Below are positions 1 through 12,100 of a stretch of 64,000 bases of DNA, piece by piece; the stretch's first letter is position 1, and every line of letters starts with the position of its first letter. Origin of the DNA: Mactra quadrangularis (taxonomy: Eukaryota; Mollusca; Bivalvia; Venerida; Mactridae); assembly GCA_025267735.1 (NCBI GenBank), contig CM046297.1, forward strand, positions 10,104,515 through 10,168,514. Direction: 5' to 3'. The notes below the pieces were generated by a model that was not told the origin of the DNA, made no database searches, and was given only the letters and a program-made list of their open reading frames with translations. Made by a program: the position numbers and the translations under genes.

Positions 1-60
1 ATGAATTAATGTCCCAGGGGAGTCTTTTTACAGTTTTTGTGCAGCAAAACATTTGCAAGT

Positions 61-133
61 GTCCCACGGGGGAATTGAACCCCGGATTATCGATCCCTTA
101 GCGCGGGTTATACCATTGGACTACTGTTCCTTA
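61..133 (-). repeat. tRNA-derived SINE head (fragment)
   Basis: On the minus strand this reads as a tRNA-like unit with an A-box-like TGGTATAACCCGCG and a B-box-like GGGGTTCAATTCC, flanked by a weak GTCC/GGGAC stem. The sequence continues past the CCA position with no tRNA ending, so I read it as a degenerate SINE promoter head rather than a functional tRNA gene. Confidence 0.5.
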
Positions 134-303
134 TGCATGTGTCCAACGTTAAAATATTGACTCGGTTACCTATATATTTTGGAACAAGTTCTCTCAATTT
201 ATTTTATATATGTACTTACATACATTTTATTTTCCTTTTTTAAGAAAGGATATACATTGCATGACATTAGAATATAATCGAATAATTTAATTATATGTTT
301 CAG

Positions 304-3187
304 ATATCCTAAACGTCGTGCAATTACACCAGAAGAAAAGTAAGTCTTTAGTGTTGCTTTTAACTTATGTTGGTTTTTTTTCATACAACTGTTATGTACA
401 ATGTAATATAGATCTAATGAACCTACCAAAAAGTATTATAATTTTATTGTGAAGACATGTGCTGAACTGAGGAAACTGACTTATATATGCATATTCAGCT
501 ACATGATACATAATGTATGATCGAGTGGTAACAAACATGTGTTTTATCATAATGACATAGCATGTTTTATATCTATCGCCGTTGGTCTTTGTATATTTAA
601 GCTAATCTATTGTTTTGTTTTATATTTTAGAACACCGCCACGTGAGTATATATTTAAATTATTTATAAAACAATTGTTTTCTGTATTAATAATTATAATA
701 AATATAATGTTAATTACATATACGATTATAATTGATACTATATATACGAGGGTTAGTCAATAAGTTCGCGGAAAAGTGAATTAATTCGTTTTATTTACAA
801 GCAATATCTATGAAAATATAATTACATGTGCAAATTTTTCAGAAAATTTAAACGTTTTATGCAATTACAAGAATCGCCATTGCAACGCCTTTAACGCCAA
901 TGTGGTTATTTTGATTTAATGCCATCAGTAAACATGTCAAAACATCACTTATATCCTTTAAATTGAACCCATTATTCTTACTAACCTATTAAAGGCGAAT
1001 GCGAATGGATGCGAATGGATTTTGGGTGTGTTTGACTTGCATCTTACCTATCCGGGTAATATCCCAAAACAAAAGTTTGACTCGTAATTTTCGTATGATT
1101 TAATACACATTTGTCTTTAAATTTTAGTTATCATGACCTGTCCCAAAGTAAATAAGTCATCGATTTAAAGATCTGTGGGGCTTTTCACCAAAACATCTTA
1201 CGATAAATATCATCGTAAGTCAAAAGCAAGAAACATTCAGATAACAGTCATTTTTTGTTCAATCAATTTCAAATATTATTGAATTATATAGAATATCGTA
1301 TACCTTTTGAATATTATATCATAATAATCTATATTATCCTTCTGACTTTGAATAGCAAAATTTTTGAAATTGACTTACGATGACTTTTTTCGTGAGAATA
1401 TTTGTGAAAAAAGGCGCAGTGGTGCATTAAACTTAAGTTTTCATAAAATGATAACTTACTTAGCTAAAATACCTTAAACTAGCAATAATATTAATATTTA
1501 TATAGTAATGATAAAATAATTATTGTTTATATTTGTAAAAGGTGCATTGTGTCTTACCAACCGACGACATTTAACTTTTCCTTGTATTATTGTTTCATAT
1601 GAAAGGACCTCGTAGAACCTATACACCAGAACAACGGAAAGTTACAGTGATAAGAGAACGACCAGCTCTACCTACTGTTTATAGACCACCTCCATATTAT
1701 GCGTAAGTTTAATGTTACATTTACTGTTAATCTCTTCAAATAATACTACATTTGTATTTCTAAAATGGCCCACTACAGTACCCACCGAAAGATAAGCGAT
1801 AAAGACAATGAATTCAATATTAATTTTTAATGAATTTAAAAATGCATTTCATCAATGAAATAAATGGAACGCATCTGAAACGATATCCATGCAGTCTACG
1901 AAATTAGCGGGTGTCCGGTTGCCCAGGACAACCGCATTTTAATTCGGGCAACCAAAATATTATTTTGGGCAACCAAAAACTCTACGAGCAAGAGATTGTG
2001 CTAGCTTCTAAATCGACCTATTCGGGCAACAACATTCATATCCCAATTCATATCCCATGTCCAAGTAGCGGCAACCAGTAATATTCCATACAGGGTTGAC
2101 TATTAGTGGAAAGAAAGGCTTGTACAGTACAAAGTCCCGCTATTAAGATTAACAAAATAAGTTAAGGAAAGAGTTTATGAAAGCTGGGTAGGTGAACAGC
2201 CCTGCGTTCAGTCACCGCGAACGTTACAAAACGTTCCGTAACGATACATTCGGAACTCCTCGGTCATTCGCTGCGAATAATCTCGGACATTTTTAGACGG
2301 TATTTTGAAACTACCGGTGTTAAAGGAGACAAATATATTATCGTTTAGGCATTGAGTGATGTTTCGTTTTTAGTCCGTAAATTTTGAAACATCACTTATT
2401 GCCTTAACGGTCTCATATTTGTGTATTAGATTAGGTTATTCGCAGCGAATGGCCGAGAAGTTCCGAATGTATCGTTATGTAACGTTCTGTAACGTTTTGT
2501 TTAATTGAACACGCTACAGGTCTTTGTACCCAAGGTTGATAAGCGAGGGTAAAAACAAATAAAATGACTTGTTATCGTACTTAAACATGTTTTAAGCTAC
2601 ATTGTATACATGTATAATAGTTGTTTTCATGAAGGACATCGATTTATTAAAATAACATTTATTTTAGATTGCATCATATGTACATGTAGCTTTTTAATTT
2701 TACTTCACTTGAGCCATTCTATCATATTATACATACTTATTTGGACCTTTTAATTGTAATTTTGTGAATAATTGTTAAGAAAAAATATAAATTTATATAT
2801 TTTATTTTTTTTTTCATTTTTAGGCCACCAGGAAGATACCCAGGGTAAATATATGATATAAATTATGATTGATAAAACTATATCTACCTCCTTATTTTTG
2901 CACTTGGCCTACTTTACAAAAAATTGAAAATCTTATGTCTACAAAAATAAAAATCTTATTACTAAAATTTTGAATTTTTTTTATTTTACTTTTAAGCAAA
3001 GGACATCATAAAACTTTGTATATTGTATAACTGAATTTATAATAATCATTGTTGAAGATTAATGCATGCGCCTGTGTCAGTTGAGTAAGATTTAACAGTA
3101 CTTGTAATGTGTTTATTGTATTATTTCAGACCTGTTGTACCTCCAGGAGGGACATTTCCTACCTCTCCGTTTGTTCCATACAGATAG
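304..3187 (+). CDS. 3' end of an unrecognised gene, proline-rich C-terminus (partial)
   Basis: Five coding exons can be joined in one continuous phase: 304-339, 631-641, 1606-1702, 2824-2844 and 3130-3187 (TAG). Each is bounded by AG and GT dinucleotides, with donors GTAAGT, GTGAGT, GTAAGT and GTAAAT. The protein end holds two similar basic segments (YPKRRAITPEEK and PRRTYTPEQRK), then a Pro/Tyr/Gly-rich tail ending in SPFVPYR. There is no known domain. The second exon is only 11 nt, and leaving it out would create an early stop in the next exon, which supports it. Upstream exons lie off the window. ATTAAA signals at 3336 and 3365 could serve polyadenylation, as the TTAA-flanked MITE begins at 3395. 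The product could be a proline-rich cytoplasmic tail or a matrix protein; function unknown. Confidence 0.6.
2204..2514. mobile_element. Long-TIR MITE, TTCGGAACTCC family, copy 1
   Basis: A roughly 310-bp element in an intron of the first gene. Its ends are inverted repeats of about 80 bp beginning GCGTTCAG and containing CGATACATTCGGAACTCC and CATTCGCTGCGAATAATC, mirrored at the right end. It has no coding capacity. It matches the copy at 4704-5016 throughout, including the centre (GCATTGAGTGATGTTTCG). The terminal bases have decayed relative to copy 2. Confidence 0.8.
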
Positions 3188-3394
3188 AACCATCAACTCG
3201 TCCAGAACAACATTGTAGCATAAAACAATTACCTCCGTTTATGACTTTGAACTTCCTGCAACGATAAAAATACAGTATAGAACTTTGGAACATTATTTGC
3301 ATGAAGTTCAATCATTACTTTAATGCATCAACTAGATTAAAATGATCGTTGACAACTTCGAAGCATTAAACATGTTCTGTCATTTATGACTTAA

Positions 3395-4095
3395 GGTAGC
3401 TCCACACTTTACAAATTAATTTTCGACTTTCCTTCGATCTTGCTCAAATTAAGTACACTTGTCAATTAAAGTTTCGTCTTTTCGGTTTTGGTGTTCAAAA
3501 TGATTAAAACGTTGCCTTGGTGACGTCGTGCCGCGAATTGGCGCGTGACGTAATTTGCGGTTATTTTTGCGTTTCGGCGTTCATAAAATGGACAATAATT
3601 GACGGAAATTTATCAAACAAACTTGTAAATATTCTGCATACACATGGCAAAGCGATGCAAAGGTCGGTGTTAACGAATTACAGTGTATATTATGTTCTCA
3701 TAGCTTTAAACGTCGTGAGACGGTGATTTTATTAGCTCATACAAATGGAATTATTTCATACTGAAACGCATTTTACGAAAAAAGTAGTCTTGTGACATAC
3801 CCTGAAAATTTAATATGTTATTCTCAGATGCACATGTTAAGATATTATAAAATAAAAAAGACATGTCTTCGAGCTACTTTTTCCGTAATTCAACGTTTTA
3901 GAGAAGTAATTGTATGAAATAAAGACAGTTTTCTCTGACGTCGTAGGCGACGTCGCGTAAATTGAATGTGTTTTAATCTTTAAAAATACGTAAAGAAAAT
4001 GTAAACATGCATTAATAACAATGAGAAAAAATAACTCTTAACTCGATTAAGATCGAAGGAAAGCCGAAAATTAATTTGTAAAGTGTGGAGCTACC
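3395..4095. mobile_element. TTAA-flanked MITE (piggyBac-type target site)
   Basis: The 701-bp element begins GGTAGCTCCACACTTTACAA and ends with its inverse, with terminal inverted repeats of about 50 bp that differ at a few positions. It is flanked on both sides by TTAA (3391-3394 and 4096-4099), the target duplication typical of piggyBac-superfamily transposons. A 69-codon open frame at 3517-3726 has no recognisable transposase features, so the element looks non-autonomous. Confidence 0.85.
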
Positions 4096-4429
4096 TTAAG
4101 AAATTCTGTGTTGATAATATTTTCAGTATATGAGGTTTAGAGAGTTCTACATGACATTGAATCATCACATCAAACACGAAATAAACATATACAGTAATAT
4201 TAAAATATATATTTATTGTAAATTATATACGCATAACATTCTAGTAAATCGTGATGCATTCACTAATCAAATGAAAAGTTACTACATGTATAAGTTGCCC
4301 CGCATCGTTTTTGTATATGTTATATGTTAATAAAAAGTAATATGATATAAATCCTGTTATTTTTCCAAGAGCAGTCATATTGGCCAGTGACCGAATACTA
4401 ATATTCTAAGTTAATAAAAAAGTATTATA

Positions 4430-4532
4430 ATATAGGTCCTGTTATTTTTCCTAGGGCAGTCGTATTGGCTTGATTCCGAGGGTCAATGGCCAATATGACT
4501 GTTTCGAGGGATATAACAGGGCCTATATCAAA
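4430..4532. repeat. Small hairpin element
   Basis: An imperfect inverted repeat of about 100 bp: ATAGGTCCTGTTATTTTTCC on the left is mirrored by a decayed copy ending AACAGGGCCTATAT on the right. A partial extra copy of the left arm lies just upstream (about 4350-4385), suggesting tandem or nested insertion. Confidence 0.6.
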
Positions 4533-4703
4533 TCACATATTAAACGACAATTTTATCAAATAACTATTTACTTACTTACTTGTGCCGTATTGTGCAATGA
4601 TTCTGGCACTTTACAGGGCATAAAACACATAGAGTTAATAAATGAATGATCGAGATGTTCCGAATGCGACGAACAATGACAAACTATTGCAGTGTTACCA
4701 GTA

Positions 4704-5016
4704 GTGTGTTCAGTTACCGCGAACGTTACAGAACGTTACATAACGATACATTCGGAACTCCCCGGCCATTCGCTGCGAATAATCTCGGACATATTTAGAC
4801 GCTATTTTGAAACTACCGGTGTTAAAGTAAACAAATATAAGTTCGTGTAGGCATTGAGTGATATTTCGTTTTTAGTCCGTAAATTTTGAAACATCACTCA
4901 TTGCCTTAACGATCGTATATTTGTGTTTTAGATTAGATTATTCGCAGCGAATGACCGAGGAGTTCCGAATGTATCGTTATGTAACGTTCTGTAACGTTCG
5001 CGGTAACTGAACACGC
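4704..5016. mobile_element. Long-TIR MITE, TTCGGAACTCC family, copy 2
   Basis: A 313-bp element flanked by TA (4702-4703 and 5017-5018). The arms match for about 82 bp with only three or so mismatches, from GTGTGTTCAGTTACCGCGAA inward to GCTGCGAATAATCT. It has no open frame. The terminal motif GTTACTGAACACGC is shared with the MITEs at 8093, 25088 and 46097, which have a different interior. Confidence 0.85.
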
Positions 5017-6400
5017 TACTGAGTGTCGTCCTTCCTATTATATCACAGCTTAAAATTCGTCATACTTATATGTATTTTGAAACCGCATTAAAATGTCTCG
5101 TTAATTATGTATAAAGAACAGTGATATTGAAGTGTGAACACAAACAAGGGAAATAAGCAAGAGCGTGAAACAATCAAAATAGTTTGAGTTGTGTCCCTTA
5201 AATAGTATTAAAGCAACAGACTAGAATCGAATAATCTGTGTCGTTCACTTAACGGTACGCAACATTTTGTATGCTATTTTACGTACTTTATGTAACCGGT
5301 GAGAAAAACAAATGATTTTTGAAAATAACATGATTTTTCTTTATGTCTTTATAAACAAATTTTAGTATTGTTGTACAATAAACATTAATAATAACTATGT
5401 TTTTTGGTGAAATTATTTGAAATTCTATAAAAAATGTTTGGCTTTGAAAGCCGAATTTACTATTTTCGGTGGCTTCGGTGGTTATTCTTTTAAATTAATA
5501 AAAGACGTAACCTCTGCGAGGAATTTGCAAATAATGGCCATGCATTGTTACCGAAGGAAACTTATTCATACAATTCTTGAGCTGCATGCACGGCCATAAC
5601 TAGAACATCACATGACGGTGGAATTGTCTTTTAAACAAAATATCCTCACGTCTGGACTTAGAAGAAGTCTTATCAATGCTCAACTACACATTCTACCTTC
5701 GGATGTTTTCTTTGAAAATTTATTGAGTAGAAAAAAAAGTCAAGGACTTCTGAATGAACATAAACTATTCGGAACACTCCGGTGTTCTGCCGAGATGTTC
5801 CGAAGGTTCTTTACTTGTACAGAGTTGACATTTTTGAACTTTGGTACATGTATGTAAAATATACTACATAATATAATTTTTTGAAAGTATGAACTGTTTA
5901 AATTGATTGATGTAAGATTTATCAAAATGAGATAAAAATGGTAAAAGTAGTTGAAAAATTTGAGTCCTAGTGCTTGGTATTTTCATATTAACGCAAGTAT
6001 TGAACGCAACGTCATAGCAAACATGGTGTGAGAGGTTATACAAATGGATCATGTTAGCAAAAACTATCAAACTGGTGCTAGAGATGTGATACACTGAAAA
6101 AATAGTATACACTTTTCTGCTTAGCCTCGATTAGGTATCATGTAAATCTGACAGGAATTAAAATACTTACAGCTCTTAAGTGTTAACTTCTCATGTAAAT
6201 GTGTATTGAAATTGCCTTCATTAAACTTTCCGTCTAAAAATTATCTATGCAACCCTTTCCAACCCTTATCAAACAGTTGAATGTCGTAATGTGAACGTGT
6301 TTTACAATTTTAAACGGAATGTTGTTTATGAAATTTAGGGACGAATTTAGCGGGGTCATTAATGCGGACATGTCACGAAAAGTCTTTCCTTGGGCTTTGA

Positions 6401-6618
6401 CCACTGGCACCAGAGTCCATATCTTATTATCATAATAACGTATGTTCCGTGTGCATACATACATGTACGCTACCTAATATATAATAATGAATATTATAAT
6501 GAAAGTACAGTTTTAACTCGTACACGGTAATGTATACGGGACCGATTTTTAACTGTGTTTGTTGACAAAATATTATATGTGTGCGTATTTAACAAGTGTG
6601 CGGTCTCTGGTGCCAATG
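6401..6618. mobile_element. CACTGGCACCAG MITE, solo copy
   Basis: A 218-bp element starting CCACTGGCACCAGAGTCC and ending with a decayed inverse (CTCTGGTGCCAATG). Unit B reads straight through the site (about 16868), giving an empty-site allele. The flanking 7-mers GCTTTGA and ACTCTGA are probably a decayed target duplication. The same ends bound the foldback element at 26163-27269. Confidence 0.75.
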
Positions 6619-7679
6619 ACTCTGACCTACCATAAGCAACAGTCGAATTTCTATACGAAATGAATAATTATAGTTATCATCTGGTCTCGAACCAATGACC
6701 ATCTGTGAGTGGTAATAGTTATTTGATGTCAATGTCCTAAATCACTCGAACACGGAGGCAGATCTACGCACCTATCAATACATTTAAAACTACATTTATT
6801 TCAAAATTCTATCATTTTTCCATGTTTGTGGTAAGCCAATCGTACGTTGGTTTTCCCAGTATTTTTTCATATACGTAGTAACAATGCGTCAAAACATATG
6901 TTTTGCAGTTAAATACAATTTGTCAACGTAAACATCAACACAAGTGCATGTAAAATTGTATCTTATATACATTAAACCAGCGTTCATTCTAGATTTGTTA
7001 ACAAAGTTTACAATTCCTAAAATATACTATGCATGACAGAACATTAAAGGCCCTATACCAATATGTTTTATATGATTTACAACCGATATGGAAACTGTCT
7101 TAAAACCGTGTAGACAATAAAATATAATAATCAAAAGAGAAACAATAAACGTGTCAAATCATTATACATGTATTTTTATATATAGGTTCGACACATTGTT
7201 CATTTCTGAGCTTAATTATACCATTAGGATAAGGTGTTTTCTTCCACGAGACACGAGCTTCAACATTGTTTCATGAAGACTATTTATTTAAAGAATTGAC
7301 AGTCGAATTCTACTTTCGGTTTCGATTTATTTTTACTTTGAAATTAAAAAAAAGTTAACTGAATGTTACTTCAAATACTTTTGACGAGATGTTTTTTATG
7401 TTGTCATTTGCAATAATGCACACAGTTGTATACCAATTCAACGTTTAAGTTTTTATTGCAGTCCCTGGACAATGCTTGTCTTAAAATGGGGCTTTAAGCA
7501 ATCAATGCGCGGTACGGTTGTACAAGTTATATGTTATATGACCTATGAACTTTTATCTTTGATGAAAAGTTGTAAATCATATTTTAATAACTTAATTACT
7601 TATATATAATGTTTATCTTCTACAGTTACATGAAATTATTTGGTACAATGGTCAATACAGTCATCGCCTTATTTATTTT

Positions 7680-7898
7680 TTAAACGTCGTATTCAACTCA
7701 TATTTAGGTCATATATACGACGGCCAGCTTTTCCTACTATAGGTTTCCTGGACACTTTTCTATCACCAGTACTTACTTACCCTACCACGAGGCCGTCAAC
7801 TCATGTACAGGGTATGAGCTACCGCGACCGGGCTCGAACCCGCGATCTCCGGATTCGAAATCAGACATGCTAACCACTACGCCACGGCCGCGGCTTTC
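7680..7898 (-). mobile_element. tRNA-derived SINE (GTGGCGTAGTGGTTAG head)
   Basis: The minus strand begins with GTGGCGTAGTGGTTAGCATG (A box), then GCGGGTTCGAGCCCG (B box). A unique body follows, ending in a TTGAATACGACGTTTAAAAA tail. It is colinear with the plus-strand copy at 25617-25850. It lies only in unit A of the segmental duplication. Its open frame (7640-7873) is incidental. Confidence 0.85.
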
Positions 7899-8092
7899 AT
7901 CGCCTTAATATTTGTACCTACACTAGCCCAAATTATTTATTATCAGTATGTTATGTTTGAGTAACAGGCAAAATTATCAACTGACCAGACTGTGTGCAAT
8001 GAGCAATTATCATTACCCTAAATCATTATTTTCTAGTCCAGGGCTAAGGGCTTGTAGATTAAGATGATGACTAAAATATTTTAACACCAGTA

Positions 8093-8222
8093 GCCTGTTC
8101 AATTACCCCGAACGATCCATAACGTTAGGGTCGGAACAACTTAACCCAGAGACAACTCAACCCGAGACAACTCAATCCCCAACTAACGGGTTGAGCTAAC
8201 AGTCGTTACTGAACACGCTGCT
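8093..8222. mobile_element. MITE of the GACAACTCAACCCG family (short copy)
   Basis: Starts TAGCCTGTTCAATTACCCCG and ends GTCGTTACTGAACACGC. The interior has repeated GACAACTCAACCCG blocks. It resembles the longer copies at 25088-25303 and 46097-46308. It is found in unit A but not unit B. Confidence 0.7.
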
Positions 8223-8459
8223 GTCATATATTTTGTCACAGAACAAAGTTACATTTATTGTCTGTGAACTGGATGCATATAAAATGGTCTTATTATTTAA
8301 TGTAAGGCGGTTAATAGAAAACTCACTAGGCTCAGGTCAGACACAGCTGCATGGAAAATGTTACAATATGCTTGTTATATTTTGCTTCAATAAATGAACC
8401 AAACATAATAGCTCAGTTAGTAGCGCGTTTGTCTACAAATCCTTATTTTGTTGGCTCCC

Positions 8460-8705
8460 ATTAGACCAAGGTTTGCGAGCTAATTTAACAGCGGTATTAT
8501 TTACAGTCTGCGATTGGACGGCTCATTTCAAATTGCGTGACGTAGACGATGTAAACAAGTCACTAACCATAACAATTTCGTCATGAATATTATGATGAGA
8601 AACGGTCACCTGAACGTGACCCTCAATTGAAAACGCCTAGATCTAAATTAGCGAGTAGGCGAGCGGAAAATATTAGATCGGGTTTTAATCAGATTGGGAT
8701 ATAAC
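8460..8705 (+). repeat. Dispersed repeat of about 400 bp, 3' part
   Basis: Matches the 3' half of the repeat seen more fully at 49086-49495: AGACCAAGGTTTGCGAGC through ATCGGGTTTTAATCAGATTG. Present in unit A only. It encodes nothing recognisable. Confidence 0.75.
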
Positions 8706-9061
8706 TGAATAACTTTGAAACGCAGCGTTGAGCATCGTAAACTTTAATATTAAACAGGTACAATGCATTAAATTACATGTATTTCATAATAATTTATTAA
8801 GTGCAAAACAATGCAATGACCACAACCTCGGGAAAAAATAAACGAATCAATTAATTATAATTAATCCTACAGAGCGACGTACCAAGTACCAGTTTGAACA
8901 AAACATTACAACCACAATGTGCACTATAACAAAATAACAATTTTAATTTATGTTAAATCTGTTTACATTTCATAGAAAATCAGATCATAAACTCAGAATT
9001 TTTGTTCTCAATTTACAAGCATGTCCGGGTTATGTATTGGTTAAAGACGGATGTAACGGGC

Positions 9062-9070
9062 TATATAAGG
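9062..9070 (+). promoter_or_regulatory. TATA box of peptide gene copy A
   Basis: TATATAAGG lies about 100 nt upstream of the first ATG (9163) and is kept in unit B (18689-18697). Transcription would start about 30 nt downstream, giving a 5' UTR of about 70 nt. The upstream reading frame that looks open in unit B (from 18577) would then be promoter and 5' UTR, not protein. Confidence 0.6.
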
Positions 9071-9162
9071 GAAGGAAAACAGTATGATTTCACTATTGTT
9101 CTACAAAACAGTTCATTAACACAACTTTGTGCAATATCAGAAACAGAGACCAAGCAACAAAT

Positions 9163-12100
9163 ATGATGAAAGTAACACTAGTATTATTCGCTGTGTTGGT
9201 TATGGCAGGTAAAGTTTTATCTATTTATTTATTATTTTTTATTAATTTTCATTTTATTATATATTATTATATATTTTATTTTAGCCACCAGGATAGCTCA
9301 GTTGGTAGCACGCAAGTCAACTAATCGAGGGGTCGTGAGTTCGATTCTCGGGTGGGCCAAACTTACGTCGAGTTTGGTCATGAAATTATTTCTAATGCCA
9401 TTCTTTCTCCTACCAATGATTCTTACTCATGTACGACAGTTGTCAGTCACTGATGAAAGTCAGTAGGTTGACTGACCGCCGTTATAGGACCTATATTATG
9501 TGTGACTACGGCGTTAAACCCAACAAAAAAAATCTTATTTTATCTTTATTGTAATTTATTATAAAATCATTTAGTTGTTGTTTAATATCTTATCAAATCT
9601 TATTATACTTTTTGGCATTTCATATATTTTTTTATATTTTATAATTTTCATTTGTATTTTATATCTTTTTTATATTTTTATATCTTAATATATCTAAAAT
9701 CTTTTATTTTTTAAGATGTAAATATTTTTATTGATATTTATCTTATGGATTATGTCTCATAATTTTTAGAATTTGCAATATTTTATTATTTACGCATTCA
9801 AATTATCAGAGTGTAAAACATAATTATTATTAAAAATGTTTCTATAATTGTATAGATAAAGTTTATTATGACAAAATAATAAAATGTTGATCAACAAAAA
9901 TTTAGCAATGTATTGAAGGTCACGAAATATGCTATACTTTTAAAATGTTTGTAAAGTCAGAATACTTGACGTGTATTAAACTGTTTTTATAATCTTTTTT
10001 AAATGATTTATCATTACTTTATCAAATTATACAATAATATAATAATAATATAATATATAAATTTAATATAATTCAATGCATTTCCTTCGTAATAGATGAA
10101 GCTTGTGTGTTATTTAATTCAAGCATGCCCAACTTTTAGGCCCTTACATGATCTCAATTCGATGCTCGATTTTCAATAGAAAAGTATAGGGAAAAATTCT
10201 CTAAACGGCCATATCTCGTTTAAACACTGTCTTATATGAATATGGAATGTATCATTTAATATGGAATTCACTATACTCACTGTACAGTTCATTTTGTTCA
10301 GCAAAATATAGACTGTATGTAGCCTATACATATTGTAGTTTTCAAATTTTGTTCATGCCGCGCATGAACAAAATTTCTATTCTAGTTCATTATACTAGTT
10401 ATTGGTTGCTAGAGACTGTATATAGTGGATTTTGTGCATGCGGCGCATGGACTGAATTTGGACTGGATTTTAGTGTTTAACCCTTAGTGAAGATGTCCCA
10501 ACACATGTGATACATTTAGTCTCATATTTGTAAAGGGGCTACATGAAGTCTCATGTTTATAAAGGTTAAAGGGGCTACATGAATGCATATGTTTATAACG
10601 GTTAAAGGGGCTACAGGTAGTCCCATGTTTATAAATAGTGAATTCCATATTAAATGATAGGGTAAGGTGGGGCAAGAGGCCCATGTTAAGGAAAACGTGT
10701 CGTATATTTTTTACTTTTTACGATATTAAAACATAACCTAGTGTAATAAAACACTGTTTAACCGAGAACATTTTGATATAGTCAGCTTTGTTTTAAGTTC
10801 AATTACAACAATTCAATGGACAATAAACGAAAAAAATATTTTTGGCCTTTTTGCCCCATGACCGGGGCAAAACGCCCATCACAACGGGGCATAAAGCCCA
10901 TCATAGGCGCTTTACCCCATTGTTTTTTTTCAAACAAATACTAAGCGAGTTGTGCATACTTATAAGATGAAGTATTACTTAGAGTCTGAATAAACAGACC
11001 CACAGTTAAGGTAGATTAAATATGCAGTTCCTTTAGAAAATTGTTTGTGTGCCAATGTTTTTACAAACCTAATCTAGACATTTTTCGGTCTAAATAGGGC
11101 TCACAGCAAATAATGCATTCTTTATTTACATTTACCTTTTCTTCGTTTCTGACTATTTTTAGTTTTCTTTTGTTGTTTGTTATCTCTTTCACCAATACCA
11201 CCTCCTCTTATCTCTAAATCACCAATATCACATTCCCTTATAGATCTCTCTATCACCAATACCACCTCCCTTATCATTCAATCACCAATACCACCTCCCT
11301 TATCTTTCAATCACCAATACCACCTCCCTTATCTTTCAATCACCAATACCACCTCCACTTATCTCTATCACCAATACCACCTCCCTTATCTTTCAATCAC
11401 CAATACCACCCCCTTATTTCTCAATCACCAATATCACCTCCCCTTATCTCTATCACCAATATCACCTCCCCTTATCTCTCAATCACCAATACCATCTTCC
11501 CTTATCCCTCTATCACCAATTCCACCCCCTTTATCTCTATCACCAATACCACCTTCTCTTATCTCTATCACCAATACCACCTCCCCTTATCTCTATCACC
11601 AATACCATCTCCCCTTATCTCTATCACCAATACCACCCCCTTTATCTCTATAACCAATACCACCTTCTCTTATCTCTATCACCAATACCACCTCCACTTA
11701 TCTCTATCACCAATATCACCTCCCCTTATCTCTCTATAACCAATACCACCTAATCACCAATATCATCTTCCCTTATCCCTCTATCACCAATACCACCCCC
11801 CTTTATCTCTATCACCAATACCACCTTCTCTTATCTCTATCACCAATACCACCTCCCCTTATCTCTATCACCAATACCACCTCCCCTTATCTCTATCACC
11901 AATATCACCTCCCCTTATCTCTCTATAACCAATACCACCTAATCACCAATATCATCTTCCCTTATCCCTCTATCACCAATACCACCCCCCTTTATCTCTA
12001 TCACCAATACCACCTCCCCTTATCTCTGTCACCAATACCACCTCCCTTTATCTCTATCACCAATACCACCTCCCCTTATCTCTATCACCAATAACACCTC

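Noticed and set aside
539..763. 74-codon hydrophobic frame overlapping the microexon
   Set aside because: AT-rich intron sequence translates to hydrophobic residues; the exon model explains the splice sites better.
5612..5857. 81-codon frame, with a similar frame at 16087-16338
   Set aside because: Both lie at the start of the segmental duplication; the proteins diverge by frameshifts between copies, which argues against coding.
7795..7890. Possible tRNA genes (also 9285, 25620, 45005 and 54010 regions)
   Set aside because: A and B boxes are present but each is followed by a family-specific body and tail; these are SINE heads.
11177..11653. 158-codon open frame rich in Pro, Ser, Ile and Tyr
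   Set aside because: It is a translation of the 28-bp minisatellite; the unit length is not a multiple of three and no start context, splice site or domain supports it.
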